Source of the DNA: Lonsdalea britannica
Lineage (GTDB): Bacteria > Pseudomonadota > Gammaproteobacteria > Enterobacterales > Enterobacteriaceae
Reading direction: 5' to 3'
DNA: 64,000 nt
Assembly: GCF_002111595.1 (NCBI RefSeq)
Contig: NZ_LUTN01000003.1
Span: 1-64,000, forward strand
The notes under the pieces are model-generated. The model saw nothing but the letters and a program-made list of their open reading frames with translations, made no database searches and was not told the origin of the DNA. Shown piece by piece: positions 21,641 through 28,170 of the stretch. Position numbers and translations under genes: made by a program. The first letter of the stretch is position 1. Each line of letters starts with the position of its first letter.

Positions 21641-21760
21641 TGTTCTGTTTATCCCTCATGGCCTTTTGGCGTTAGCCATGCTTTTCATGAAGCCCTCTTT
21701 ACAGAGTCTTTAAAGTAATCTGTTAAGTTAATCTTATTTCTCTAATCTTATAGTGTTCCC

Positions 21761-21819
21761 TTTTGGCATACCCCCCTATGCCGAAAAGACATACCCCTTG
21801 TGCCGAAAAGGTATACCCC
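21761..21819. repeat. Iteron-like array, 22-23 bp spacing
   Basis: The unit TGCCGAAAAG-NN-ATACCCC occurs at 21779-21797 and 21801-21819, and a third half-unit CATACCCC lies at 21767-21774 preceded by TTTTGGCA, the near-inverse of TGCC(G)AAAA. Spacing of 22-23 bp equals two helical turns, as in plasmid iterons bound by a replication initiator. No classical Rep protein is recognised; the winged-helix protein at 22114 is the candidate binder. Confidence 0.6.
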
Positions 21820-21826
21820 CCATAAA

Positions 21827-21873
21827 ATGTTAACACTATGTTAAATATATGTTGACATTACCCACACGGATGG
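21827..21873 (+). promoter_or_regulatory. Triple 11-bp operator overlapping a promoter
   Basis: ATGTTAAC (21827), ATGTTAAA (21838) and ATGTTGAC (21849) are spaced by exactly 11 bases, one helical turn. The third overlaps a perfect -35 hexamer TTGACA (21852-21857); a possible -10, TACAGT, follows 16 bases later. The gene just downstream (21916) encodes a 45-residue ribbon-helix-helix protein of the size of plasmid CopG, so autorepression through these sites is likely. Confidence 0.6.
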
Positions 21874-21915
21874 TACAGTTGTATTATAGTTTTATAAAAG
21901 TCAAGGAAAAAATTT

Positions 21916-22053
21916 ATGGAACGAGCAAAAGTCCAATTTCAAATCTCGAAAGCTCTGGATATCAAGCTCCGAGAAATGGCAAAACAACAGGGGTTGAGTT
22001 ATTCAGCCTTACTTAACCGATTACTGAGACAGGGACTCGATAAAGTCATCTGA
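21916..22053 (+). CDS. Ribbon-helix-helix regulator, 45 aa (CopG-like)
   Basis: A 45-residue protein with the strand-helix-helix layout of CopG/Arc: strand VQFQIS, helix ALDIKLREMAKQQG, turn, helix SYSALLNRLLRQGLDKV. The AAGGAAAAAATTT upstream serves as ribosome-binding site. The length equals that of plasmid copy-number repressor CopG. It sits directly behind the operator array at 21827 and likely represses its own operon. A hairpin (CCGCTT-AAGCGG, about 22068) and a short T-rich stretch follow the stop. Confidence 0.75.
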   Translation: MERAKVQFQISKALDIKLREMAKQQGLSYSALLNRLLRQGLDKVI

Positions 22054-22113
22054 CAGAATCACTCTACCGCTTAAAGCGGACCCTTCTTTCTCAATACAAG
22101 GAATACCCCATGA

Positions 22114-22494
22114 ATGGAACAGCCAACTGAAACGTTCTTCAAGTCGTTTTACTGTATTAAGCGACTGACACAGTTTAATAACGTTAAACTCTCACCTACA
22201 GCAAAAGACATTTTTCTCTTCATGCTCTCTCTCCATAGTAGTGGATTGGAAATTTTCCCGTCTCACGCTTATTTAGCCGACATGTTAGGCGTCGGACGCA
22301 AAGCAATCATCCTCGGTATCTCTCAACTTGAAAAAGCGGGAATGATTGAATCCACTCAGAGAATGGACAGCTCAAAAGTTTATCGTGTCCTACTCACCCC
22401 TGACCAAATTATTAAGAATGAACCTCTCCCATCCTATAAGAGCGATGAGGAAGACTCCGATTATAAACTTCCAGCCTATGAAGGAATTGAATGA
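22114..22494 (+). CDS. Winged-helix DNA-binding protein
   Basis: A 126-residue protein with a helix-turn-helix of the replication/transcription winged type: LSPTAKDIFLFMLSLHSSG, then FPSHAYLADMLGVGRKAIIL and a wing (LEKAGMIESTQRMDSSKVYRV), ending in an acidic tail. Such proteins act as initiator or regulator in phages and plasmids. The start is uncertain: AAGGA is better placed for an ATG at 22110, whose frame stops after six codons; the ATG at 22114 gives the full protein. Its stop overlaps the next gene (ATGA). Confidence 0.7.
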   Translation: MEQPTETFFKSFYCIKRLTQFNNVKLSPTAKDIFLFMLSLHSSGLEIFPSHAYLADMLGVGRKAIILGISQLEKAGMIESTQRMDSSKVYRVLLTPDQIIKNEPLPSYKSDEEDSDYKLPAYEGIE

Positions 22495-22643
22495 ACAAAA
22501 TCAACACACACACCGTTATGTACATTCCACCAGCTCTATTATCAAAGTTGAATGAAATTGCAGAGTACTATGGTTTATCCCGCCAGCAGACATTGAACCT
22601 CCTGTTAAAGCAAGAAGGAATTAAAAATGAAATTAAGAGATAG
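22491..22643 (+). CDS. Small ribbon-helix-helix-like protein, 50 aa
   Basis: The start overlaps the previous stop (ATGA). The 50 residues contain a strand (THTVMYIP), then helix LLSKLNEIAEYYGL, turn and helix SRQQTLNLLLKQEG, the order of a ribbon-helix-helix fold. Probable DNA-binding regulator translated together with its neighbours. Target and partner unknown. Confidence 0.6.
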   Translation: MNKINTHTVMYIPPALLSKLNEIAEYYGLSRQQTLNLLLKQEGIKNEIKR

Positions 22644-22764
22644 GATTCGAATCTCCTACAGCACTCTCATTCTTGTTGATGAGTTAGCAGATGAAAATGA
22701 CTTAACCCGAATTCAGTTTCTCGCAACCATTTTAAGCAACGCTTTAAAGGAAATTAAAAAATGA
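22627..22764 (+). CDS. Small ribbon-helix-helix-like protein, 45 aa
   Basis: Overlaps the previous gene by 17 bases in another frame. The 45 residues again show strand (RIRISYS), helix (TLILVDELADEN) and helix (TRIQFLATILSNALKEI). It is the third ribbon-helix-helix-like protein in a row, and its stop overlaps the next start (ATGA). Regulation or partition are the usual roles of such proteins. Confidence 0.55.
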   Translation: MKLRDRIRISYSTLILVDELADENDLTRIQFLATILSNALKEIKK

Positions 22765-23036
22765 AGAACCGATATTACGAGTGTTTCAACTTACCCCGTG
22801 GTCCACATCCTGATTTAACAGACTGTGTCCTTGATAATTCCAGTGAACCAGAATTAATGGTCACCATTCTAAAGGCACTGCCTGAAATTAACGTCCTCAC
22901 ACTGATGAAACTTTTTGAAAAAGAGAATCTGAGGATTGAATCCGCTGTCTTGCTCTATGAGATGGTGATTAAAACCCATGACGCTCTCTTGGATTTAATC
23001 TGGAGCACAACAGAAAACGTAAATGTGGAGTATTAA
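22761..23036 (+). CDS. 91-aa protein, unknown
   Basis: A 91-residue acidic, mostly helical protein (SEPELMVTILKALPEINVLT, then LMKLFEKENLRIESAVLLYE). Not recognised. It starts in the stop of the preceding gene and ends eight bases before the tape-measure start, so it is part of the same transcription unit. A position just before a tape measure would fit a tail-assembly chaperone or a tape-measure-specific factor, but this is only positional inference. Confidence 0.6.
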   Translation: MKNRYYECFNLPRGPHPDLTDCVLDNSSEPELMVTILKALPEINVLTLMKLFEKENLRIESAVLLYEMVIKTHDALLDLIWSTTENVNVEY

Positions 23037-23044
23037 AAAAGTGA

Positions 23045-25122
23045 ATGGCTAATAATTTTACTGTGGATGAGTTTATTATCCAGCTTGGCTTTAATGACCA
23101 AGTGACCAAACAATTATCCCGTCTCGAAAAGGATGTCTTGAAAATTGCATCCCGATTAGAGACAAACCTCAATAAAGCATTCTCACCCAAAGGCAACCTT
23201 AACCATGTGACCAAGGCTGCACAATCGTCAGCCAGACAGGTGAAAAAGGCTTACTCTGATGCAATGGACTTCTCAGGGGCCGGTAAAGCCTCATTAAAAG
23301 CTCTGGAGCGTTCAGCGAGAGGGTCTGCTAAACGTATCAAACAGTCCGTCACACAGGCCTATGAACCGTCTAACTCCGGCCCACGCACACCGAAGCGCGG
23401 CCAATCAGTCAACCCTGACCGATATCGAAACGTAGCTATGACGCAGCTCTATTCGCCACTGACACGTAAACTGGAAGGGATGGGGGCATCTGGTCAAGCG
23501 CGGGCATACAGCTCCGCCAGCAGGTTACAGGGCTTCGAGATGATGCCATTGGTAAAGGTACAGCGGCGTCACTAACCCAGCTTAAAGCCAGTGTCCGGGC
23601 TGCTACTGATTCAGCACACAAATGGGCCTCTGCCAACAGTCGAGCCGCCAGCAAGGCCGAAGGGTTAGGGTCTGGCTTAGGACGTCTTACAATCGCTGCT
23701 GGGAGCCTGTATGCCGCAATCAACTTGGTTCAGAAGTCTGTGGAAGCCGGGGTCAAGCGACAGTCCGCTGATATCGCTGCATCCGCTGTCTTCAAGGGTA
23801 ATACAGCAGATGCTAAAGCCACCGCTGCGGCATTCGGTCAGCAGATTGGGATGTCTTACACAGAGACTCTGAAAGGTATGACTGATTTCGGTGCTGGTGC
23901 AGCTCCTTCCCTCGGCTATCAAGGTTCGAAAGATTTTTATGAGCAAGCCAACATCTTTGGCCGGTTACGCGGATTAGACAACGAGAAGATGAAGGGCATG
24001 ATGCTCGCGTTCACACAGATGGCCTCTAAAGGGACACTGTCTGCTGATGAAGTGAAGAACCAGTTGCCTGAACACGTACCGGGTGGTGAGCAGCTGATTG
24101 CTGATGCTATCGGTGTCTCTGTACCAGAGCTGAATAAAATCATGTCCACCGGCAAATTGATGTCCAAAGACGTTCTGCCTAAACTATCTGACCATCTAGC
24201 AAAACTAAATGAGGAAGCTGGCGGGCTGGCTAAAGTCAGCGGCATGGCCGTCACCGGTATCGGACGAGTTAAAGCAGGGCTTGAGAATAACCTTGTGAAG
24301 GGTTTCGATGCTGCTGAGGGTGGTATGGGTAAATTCAACTCGTCACTGGCTAAGTTGCTGGCTGACTCCGTGCCAATCTCTGAAGCATTGGGCCACATCT
24401 TCGGTGAGATTGCTTCTGTAGCCGCTAGCGCAGTGGATGATATCGACTACATGGCTCGTATGGCCTCTGTAGCATTCCTGCGTATGTCAGCGTGGTATAT
24501 GGACCTTGACGACGGTCAGAAGAAGCTTGTCGACGGAGCGCAACGGTTCGGTACAGAGCTGGTAGCTGTAGTCGCAACAGTAGGGACTCTGGCTACTGTA
24601 GCAGGTAAATTGAAATGGCTCGCTAACATCGCTGGTGCTGCAAGCACTGCTGGAACAGTTGCTGGTGAGGCTGGAACGGCTGCTGCTGGTGCTGCTGCTA
24701 AAGGGGCCGGTAAAGGGCTGCTGGCACGTGCTGGTGGCGCATTCATGGTTGTGGGTGCTGCTGAGTTGGCACAGTGGCTTATGTCTCCTGAGACGCTGTA
24801 CAACGTGATGGGAGCGAAGGACACAGATACACCGTCTGATAGTCCATTCACCCGTCTTATGGAACCATTAACTGAGTGGTTGCGCAGTAACAATGCCATG
24901 AACCCGTCCAACGGTACGATGGGAGCTGATAACCTGACGTACTTCAATACACCGATTCCCAGCTCCTTTAACCCGAGTATGGCAATCCCTGCACCTGATG
25001 TTAAAGCAACTCTGAATTTGAATGTGATGTTAGACGGTAACCAGATTGGACATATCACTGATAAGAGCATCAGCCTCCACGGTGAGGACGTCAACGTTGC
25101 CACAGAGCATCTAGGTGATTAA
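23045..25122 (+). CDS. Phage tail tape-measure protein, frameshifted as assembled
   Basis: The only clear virion gene in the element. The N-terminus (ANNFTVDEFIIQLGFNDQV, then a long basic, Ala/Ser-rich helix) and the tape-measure domain are typical of siphophage tails: SLYAAINLVQKSVEAG, then KGTLSADEVKNQLPEHVPGG and IGVSVPELNKIMSTGKLMSK. A hydrophobic Ala/Gly-rich stretch (about residues 510-585) and a C-terminal NLNVMLDGNQIGHITDKS follow. The frame is lost between about 23470 and 23520, in or near GATGGGGGCATC; restoring one base gives about 692 residues, continuing QVTGLRDDAIG. Tape measures set tail length and help DNA entry. No partner tail genes are nearby. Confidence 0.85.
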
Positions 25123-25130
25123 TTTCATAT

Positions 25131-25157
25131 GGGGCCATGCGCCCCTATTTATTTTAT
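25131..25157 (+). terminator. Probable terminator after the tape-measure gene
   Basis: GGGGC (25131-25135), loop CATGC and GCCCC (25141-25145) are followed by a T-rich stretch (TATTTATTTTATT). The stem is short but GC-only. Confidence 0.65.
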
Positions 25158-25169
25158 TATTGAGGTTGA

Positions 25170-25319
25170 ATGAAAAAATGCTACACAGTGGTAAATAAGC
25201 GTCCTATTCGAATTAAAGAAAGAAGCAATCCTGATTATGTGATTCCAAAAATGATGACCTATGACAGACGGTATCAATTAATTAAAGATATCTGTGAAAA
25301 TAGGCTATTAACATATTGA
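25170..25319 (+). CDS. 49-aa basic protein, unknown
   Basis: An ATG at 25170 with TGAGG upstream opens a 49-residue basic protein (MKKCYTVVNKRPIRIKERSN, then DYVIPKMMTYDRRYQLIKDI). It is not recognised. The stop codon lies inside the -35 region of the next promoter. Confidence 0.45.
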   Translation: MKKCYTVVNKRPIRIKERSNPDYVIPKMMTYDRRYQLIKDICENRLLTY

Positions 25320-25343
25320 CAACATATATATACATGCTAAGAT
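25316..25343 (+). promoter_or_regulatory. Strong sigma-70 promoter of the right-end cassette
   Basis: TTGACA (25316-25321), a 16-base spacer and TAAGAT (25338-25343). It is the best promoter I can see in the element and directs the leader and the four-gene cassette from 25610. Confidence 0.75.
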
Positions 25344-25356
25344 GGTTTTATGACGT

Positions 25357-25458
25357 TTGAAAACGGTTTCCTTTTTAGTTGCTCTTCCTTTTGTCATGCT
25401 CCTCGGTTGTTATTCTCTTTCACCAGAGAAGATAAAAAGTCCTGTTACCGCGACGTAA
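25357..25458 (+). CDS. Possible 33-aa lipoprotein, lysis-peptide-like
   Basis: A TTG at 25357 opens MKTVSFLVALPFVMLLGCYS followed by LSPEKIKSPVTAT. It is a signal peptide with the lipobox LLGC and a 16-residue mature tail from Cys18 on, the build of colicin lysis proteins and Rz1-type spanins. Weak points: a non-ATG start, no good ribosome-binding site, and the expected transcription start is only a few bases upstream. A competing 44-codon frame starts at ATG 25350. Confidence 0.3.
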   Translation: MKTVSFLVALPFVMLLGCYSLSPEKIKSPVTAT

Positions 25459-25526
25459 CAGGCACCCAAATAAGACCCGGTTGATTTGTTTTTTAAATTT
25501 CATCCATTTTTAGCAATTCAGCCGGG
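25441..25526 (+). promoter_or_regulatory. Structured leader upstream of the cassette
   Basis: CCTGTTAC (25441-25448) and GTAACAGG (25455-25462) form a perfect 8-bp hairpin. CCCGGTTGATTTG (25476-25488) pairs imperfectly with CAATTCAGCCGGG (25515-25527). GGGGATTTTTT near 25575 may be a terminator or attenuator half. Together they make a leader of about 260 bases between the promoter and the gene at 25610. No known riboswitch class is recognised. Confidence 0.45.
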
Positions 25527-25609
25527 CAACCCAATTAAATATACCTCGTTTGAGTTCCATTAAGTTGGCTCGGACGGGGATTTTTTACATCTGAAATAAG
25601 GTATAAACA

Positions 25610-26182
25610 ATGTCTGAATTTAATCTGAAGCAAGCCACAGTAATCTCACCTATTGGTGAGTCAATCTCCCACCTGCTGCCGTATGAACAAAAGCAGCGTG
25701 TTGAAGAAGTATTTATCCCAAAAATTAAAGCAGCCTCTGAAAAAGTCGAATCAGTCACTTCTGAATATCAGTCAGCAAAAGAAGACTTCGATATTATGGT
25801 GGCTCGTAAAGAAGCTGACCTATTAGCACTGCCAAGTGAACGCCACGGTTTCACTATTAAGCAGGTATACCCCACTAACCAGCAGCGTATTATCCGGGAG
25901 ATGAATGAGCAGGGCTTTATGGTTCATCAAATCATGTCTGGCTTTATTGCATTCACCCCGATTCCTAAGAATGCTAAAGATGATGTGATGAAGCCTATTA
26001 TGGACGCCATCAAGTCCGAAGCCACCAGCTCAGTTAATTCCCAACTGTCTCGTCGGGAACATAAAGTTAAAGATGCCATCCACCAGCGTAATTTGATTGT
26101 GAAAGAAGCCCGTGAAGCATTGGCCTCTATTCAGTCCTTTGAAGATTACCTGAACATTTCTATTACCGATGAGGCTGAATAA
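25610..26182 (+). CDS. 190-aa helical protein, unknown
   Basis: A 190-residue, charged, mainly helical protein (LPYEQKQRVEEVFIPKIKAA, KVESVTSEYQSAKEDFDIMV) with a central beta-rich part (HGFTIKQVYPTNQQRIIREM, FIAFTPIP) and a C-terminal coiled segment. ATAAGGT upstream is the ribosome-binding site. Not recognised. It heads four tightly packed genes (25610-27038) behind the promoter at 25316, and its stop overlaps the next start. Confidence 0.7.
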   Translation: MSEFNLKQATVISPIGESISHLLPYEQKQRVEEVFIPKIKAASEKVESVTSEYQSAKEDFDIMVARKEADLLALPSERHGFTIKQVYPTNQQRIIREMNEQGFMVHQIMSGFIAFTPIPKNAKDDVMKPIMDAIKSEATSSVNSQLSRREHKVKDAIHQRNLIVKEAREALASIQSFEDYLNISITDEAE

Positions 26183-26517
26183 TGAATCCCCAAGAGAAAG
26201 CTTACCAAGAACAGATTAATAAGCTGAAAGCAAGGTTGTCCCTTCAGGCCACCAGCAAGGCCATTGAATCATTCAAACCACAATGTGAAGCATTGGGAAT
26301 TGATGCCGTCCAGTTTGTCAAAGTGACAGCCTCTCTACCGTCTGGTGCTAAAGCATTCTGTGAAGATGTGATTAGTAAGGCTTCAGCAACCCTTAGCCAT
26401 GTTAAACAGCAATCAGCAGCCCAGTTACTGGAAGCTCAAGCAAACGTCCTCAAGGCCCGTACAGCAGCACAGTACGCCATTGATGCAGCCACAAAGATGG
26501 AGTTATCTGATGACTGA
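26182..26517 (+). CDS. 111-aa Ala-rich helical protein, unknown
   Basis: Starts one base inside the previous stop (TAATG). The 111 residues are almost all helical with Ala, Lys and Gln (MNPQEKAYQEQINKLKARLS, then QQSAAQLLEAQANVLKARTA), suggesting a coiled coil or a small scaffold-like protein. Not recognised; belongs to the right-end cassette. Confidence 0.65.
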   Translation: MNPQEKAYQEQINKLKARLSLQATSKAIESFKPQCEALGIDAVQFVKVTASLPSGAKAFCEDVISKASATLSHVKQQSAAQLLEAQANVLKARTAAQYAIDAATKMELSDD

Positions 26518-26707
26518 GATTGATTTCACCCCGGACCCAAACCAGTACTACGATTCAAAGGGGCGTGAGGTTGCCTATGCTAACGTCAGCGGCAAGATTC
26601 ACCCTAAACTGTTCTCGAAGCTGGTCAGACGCTCTGACGATGGCTCAGAGTTTTCACAGCAGACCAAGATTCACCGTTATCTGGAAGGAGTGTTAAGAAA
26701 TGTGTAA
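26510..26707 (+). CDS. 65-aa protein, unknown
   Basis: The ATG at 26510 overlaps the previous gene by eight bases. The protein begins MTEIDFTPDPNQYYDSKGRE and ends YLEGVLRNV. Not recognised; it overlaps the next gene by eight bases, so translation of the cassette is probably coupled throughout. Confidence 0.55.
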   Translation: MTEIDFTPDPNQYYDSKGREVAYANVSGKIHPKLFSKLVRRSDDGSEFSQQTKIHRYLEGVLRNV

Positions 26708-27038
26708 TGAACCTGTAACATTTGAGGGTAATATCTGTACCAAGTGTGGGAACCGTACCCGCTACGTTAAATCCCATAACTGTTCTCACTGCACCAAAGA
26801 GTATACCCGTCGATACAGCCGTACTCAGAAGGAGAAAATCCTCCCAGCTGAGGCCACAGGGCCATTCACCAGCGAATCCGGTTACAACGGTGCAAACATC
26901 CTGCTTAAGCTGTCTGAAACAGCCCTGAACCGGTTAGATGAGATTGGTTATGGACTGATTAAGAAGTACAAAATGGGTGGGCTTACACAGAACCGCGTAC
27001 GCTTGATTGGCTTGGCATACTTGATTGATGAGGACTAA
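26700..27038 (+). CDS. 112-aa zinc-finger protein, unknown
   Basis: The N-terminus carries a four-cysteine zinc finger, CTKCGNRTRYVKSHNCSHC (C-x2-C, 11 residues, C-x2-C), followed by a basic segment (RRYSRTQKEK) and a helical C-terminus (LSETALNRLDEIGYGLIKKY). A DNA- or RNA-binding regulator is likely. It is the last gene before the right attachment core. Confidence 0.65.
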   Translation: MCNEPVTFEGNICTKCGNRTRYVKSHNCSHCTKEYTRRYSRTQKEKILPAEATGPFTSESGYNGANILLKLSETALNRLDEIGYGLIKKYKMGGLTQNRVRLIGLAYLIDED

Positions 27039-27148
27039 AAAATGATAACTCTCTCTTCTTTGGTGAAATGTTGTATCTGGCTCTGAGTGTCTCCCTTCTC
27101 AATCAACTGGAGAATAGTTCTTGACTCTTATTTACCCGTATTGCATGA

Positions 27149-27505
27149 TTAGACTCGTACATTGGTCATGGTCAGGTTGATAATCGCCAGTTCCAGATTG
27201 CTGACTTCATAGGCGGCCTGCGCGGCGTCGATCACCTGAATAAAGCACACGGCATCGATGGTGACGTTGGCGTTGTCTTTGGAGATGATTTCCTGAGACG
27301 GGATCTCCAGCACTTGTTCCATCATGTTGATTTTGCGCCCTACGCGGTCCATGAAAGGCACTATCAGGTTGAGGCCGGGCATGAGCGTGCGGGTGTAACG
27401 GCCAAAGCGTTCTACCGTCCACTGGTAGCCCTGAGGCACGATTTTAATGCCTGACCAGACGATGATCAGCGCAACGATAATAATGACAAAAATAAAAGTT
27501 AGCAT
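27149..27505 (-). pseudogene. qmcA: qmcA 5' part, cut off by the mobile element
   Basis: The first 112 native codons of QmcA: an N-terminal membrane anchor ([20 protein letters not shown]) and the start of the SPFH domain ([40 protein letters not shown]). After TMTN the frame enters the element, adds VRV and stops at 27149. A short membrane-anchored fragment could be made. The native promoter must lie beyond 27505. Confidence 0.95.
27162..27172. repeat. Right attachment-site core
   Basis: TTGGTCATGGT, identical to 16989-16999. Outside it the host sequence continues as qmcA codons for NL and upstream; inside it the element begins with TGTACGAGTCTAA on the minus strand. Confidence 0.92.
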
Positions 27506-27904
27506 TTAGTTCACTCTCCCTGGTGTTTTATCCGCTTAGTGTAACCTAATTTGTGCGGCCAAATGGTGCGATGAACCGGGATTCTCATGGCGTCATCTTT
27601 GAGCGTCGCCGTCGCGGCTGACCGGGTTGGTAACCCTCAGCGTCATTAGTGAGATAATACGATGTTATGGGAGGTGTTTTTGTCGTACGCGTGTTACGTC
27701 ATTACTGCGCGCAAGTTGTTTTCTGTTTTAGGTTGTCGCGTCTACGGGAAAGTGGCGAGTAGGGTAGGCGGCTGATCGATGTGGGAGCGGCTTCGTGCGT
27801 CAGCCCGACTTTTGCCGGTCTGATGTTATCAGGAAGCCTACCGAGGACGAGGGGCTGACAGAGAAGGACAGGGTTGGAAAATGCCAGCGGCGTGAACCGG
27901 CTGG
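27506..27904. other. Gap between qmcA and yfaE, rearrangement junction
   Basis: About 400 bases with no gene I can support. It joins two regions that are far apart in E. coli (qmcA at the left, yfaE-nrdBA at the right) and must contain the qmcA promoter. No insertion sequence, tRNA or long repeat is visible here. Confidence 0.55.
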
Positions 27905-28168
27905 CTAGATATCCAACTCGACGTCGTTAAGCGGTTTACAGCAGCAGGGGAGAATTTCGCCTGGCAGAAAGAACGCCAACGGCGTCTGCACATAGGCGAC
28001 CTCACCTTTGAGGAGGCGAGTGCGGCAGGCGCCGCAGTAACCAGAACGGCAGTGGTACTCCACGTTGACCCGCTGCGTTTCTAACGCTTCCAGCAAGGTG
28101 GCGTTTTCTTCTTCGCTATACTCAAACTGCGCACCGGACGTGCGCAGGGTGATGGTGGGCCTACTCAT
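27905..28168 (-). CDS. yfaE: YfaE, 2Fe-2S ferredoxin for NrdB maintenance
   Basis: An 87-residue ferredoxin with the cluster ligands in CRSGYCGACRTRLLKG and a fourth Cys in LPCCCKPL. YfaE delivers electrons that keep or regenerate the diferric-tyrosyl radical cofactor of NrdB. It follows nrdB by two bases on the same strand, as in E. coli (84 aa). Confidence 0.92.
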   Translation of the reverse strand: MSRPTITLRTSGAQFEYSEEENATLLEALETQRVNVEYHCRSGYCGACRTRLLKGEVAYVQTPLAFFLPGEILPCCCKPLNDVELDI

Positions 28169-28170
28169 GA

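Larger units (their letters stand above)
20370..21760. other. 1.4-kb repeat-rich, mostly non-coding region
   Basis: No large gene is present. Dispersed repeats are visible: GCTTAGAGAGCT at 20420-20431 and 20712-20723, with the shorter GCTTAGAGA at 21277-21285; a GGCTTCTTGGAGG-like block at 20371 and 20740; three CTGTACAG palindromes; and CATAGCGAAGC twice. The only plausible small gene is at 20779-20952. This density of repeats upstream of iteron-like arrays and regulator genes would suit a replication origin, a packaging site or untranslated RNAs. Confidence 0.6.
16989..27172. mobile_element. 10.2-kb serine-integrase element inserted in qmcA
   Basis: The element is bounded by the direct repeat TTGGTCATGGT (16989-16999 and 27162-27172), giving a unit of 10,173 bp. 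Removing one unit rejoins qmcA in frame (reading [14 protein letters not shown]), so the boundaries are exact. The DNA is much more AT-rich than both flanks. Contents in order: tiny lipoprotein-like ORF, secreted Rap1a/Tai-like protein, large serine recombinase, resolvase, about 1.5 kb of repeat-rich non-coding DNA, iteron and operator arrays, three ribbon-helix-helix-like proteins, a winged-helix protein, a protein of unknown function, an orphan tape-measure protein, and a four-gene cassette. Nearly all genes are on the plus strand. No capsid, portal, terminase or conjugation gene is recognisable. It looks like an integrative plasmid or a phage-satellite-like element. Confidence 0.94.
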
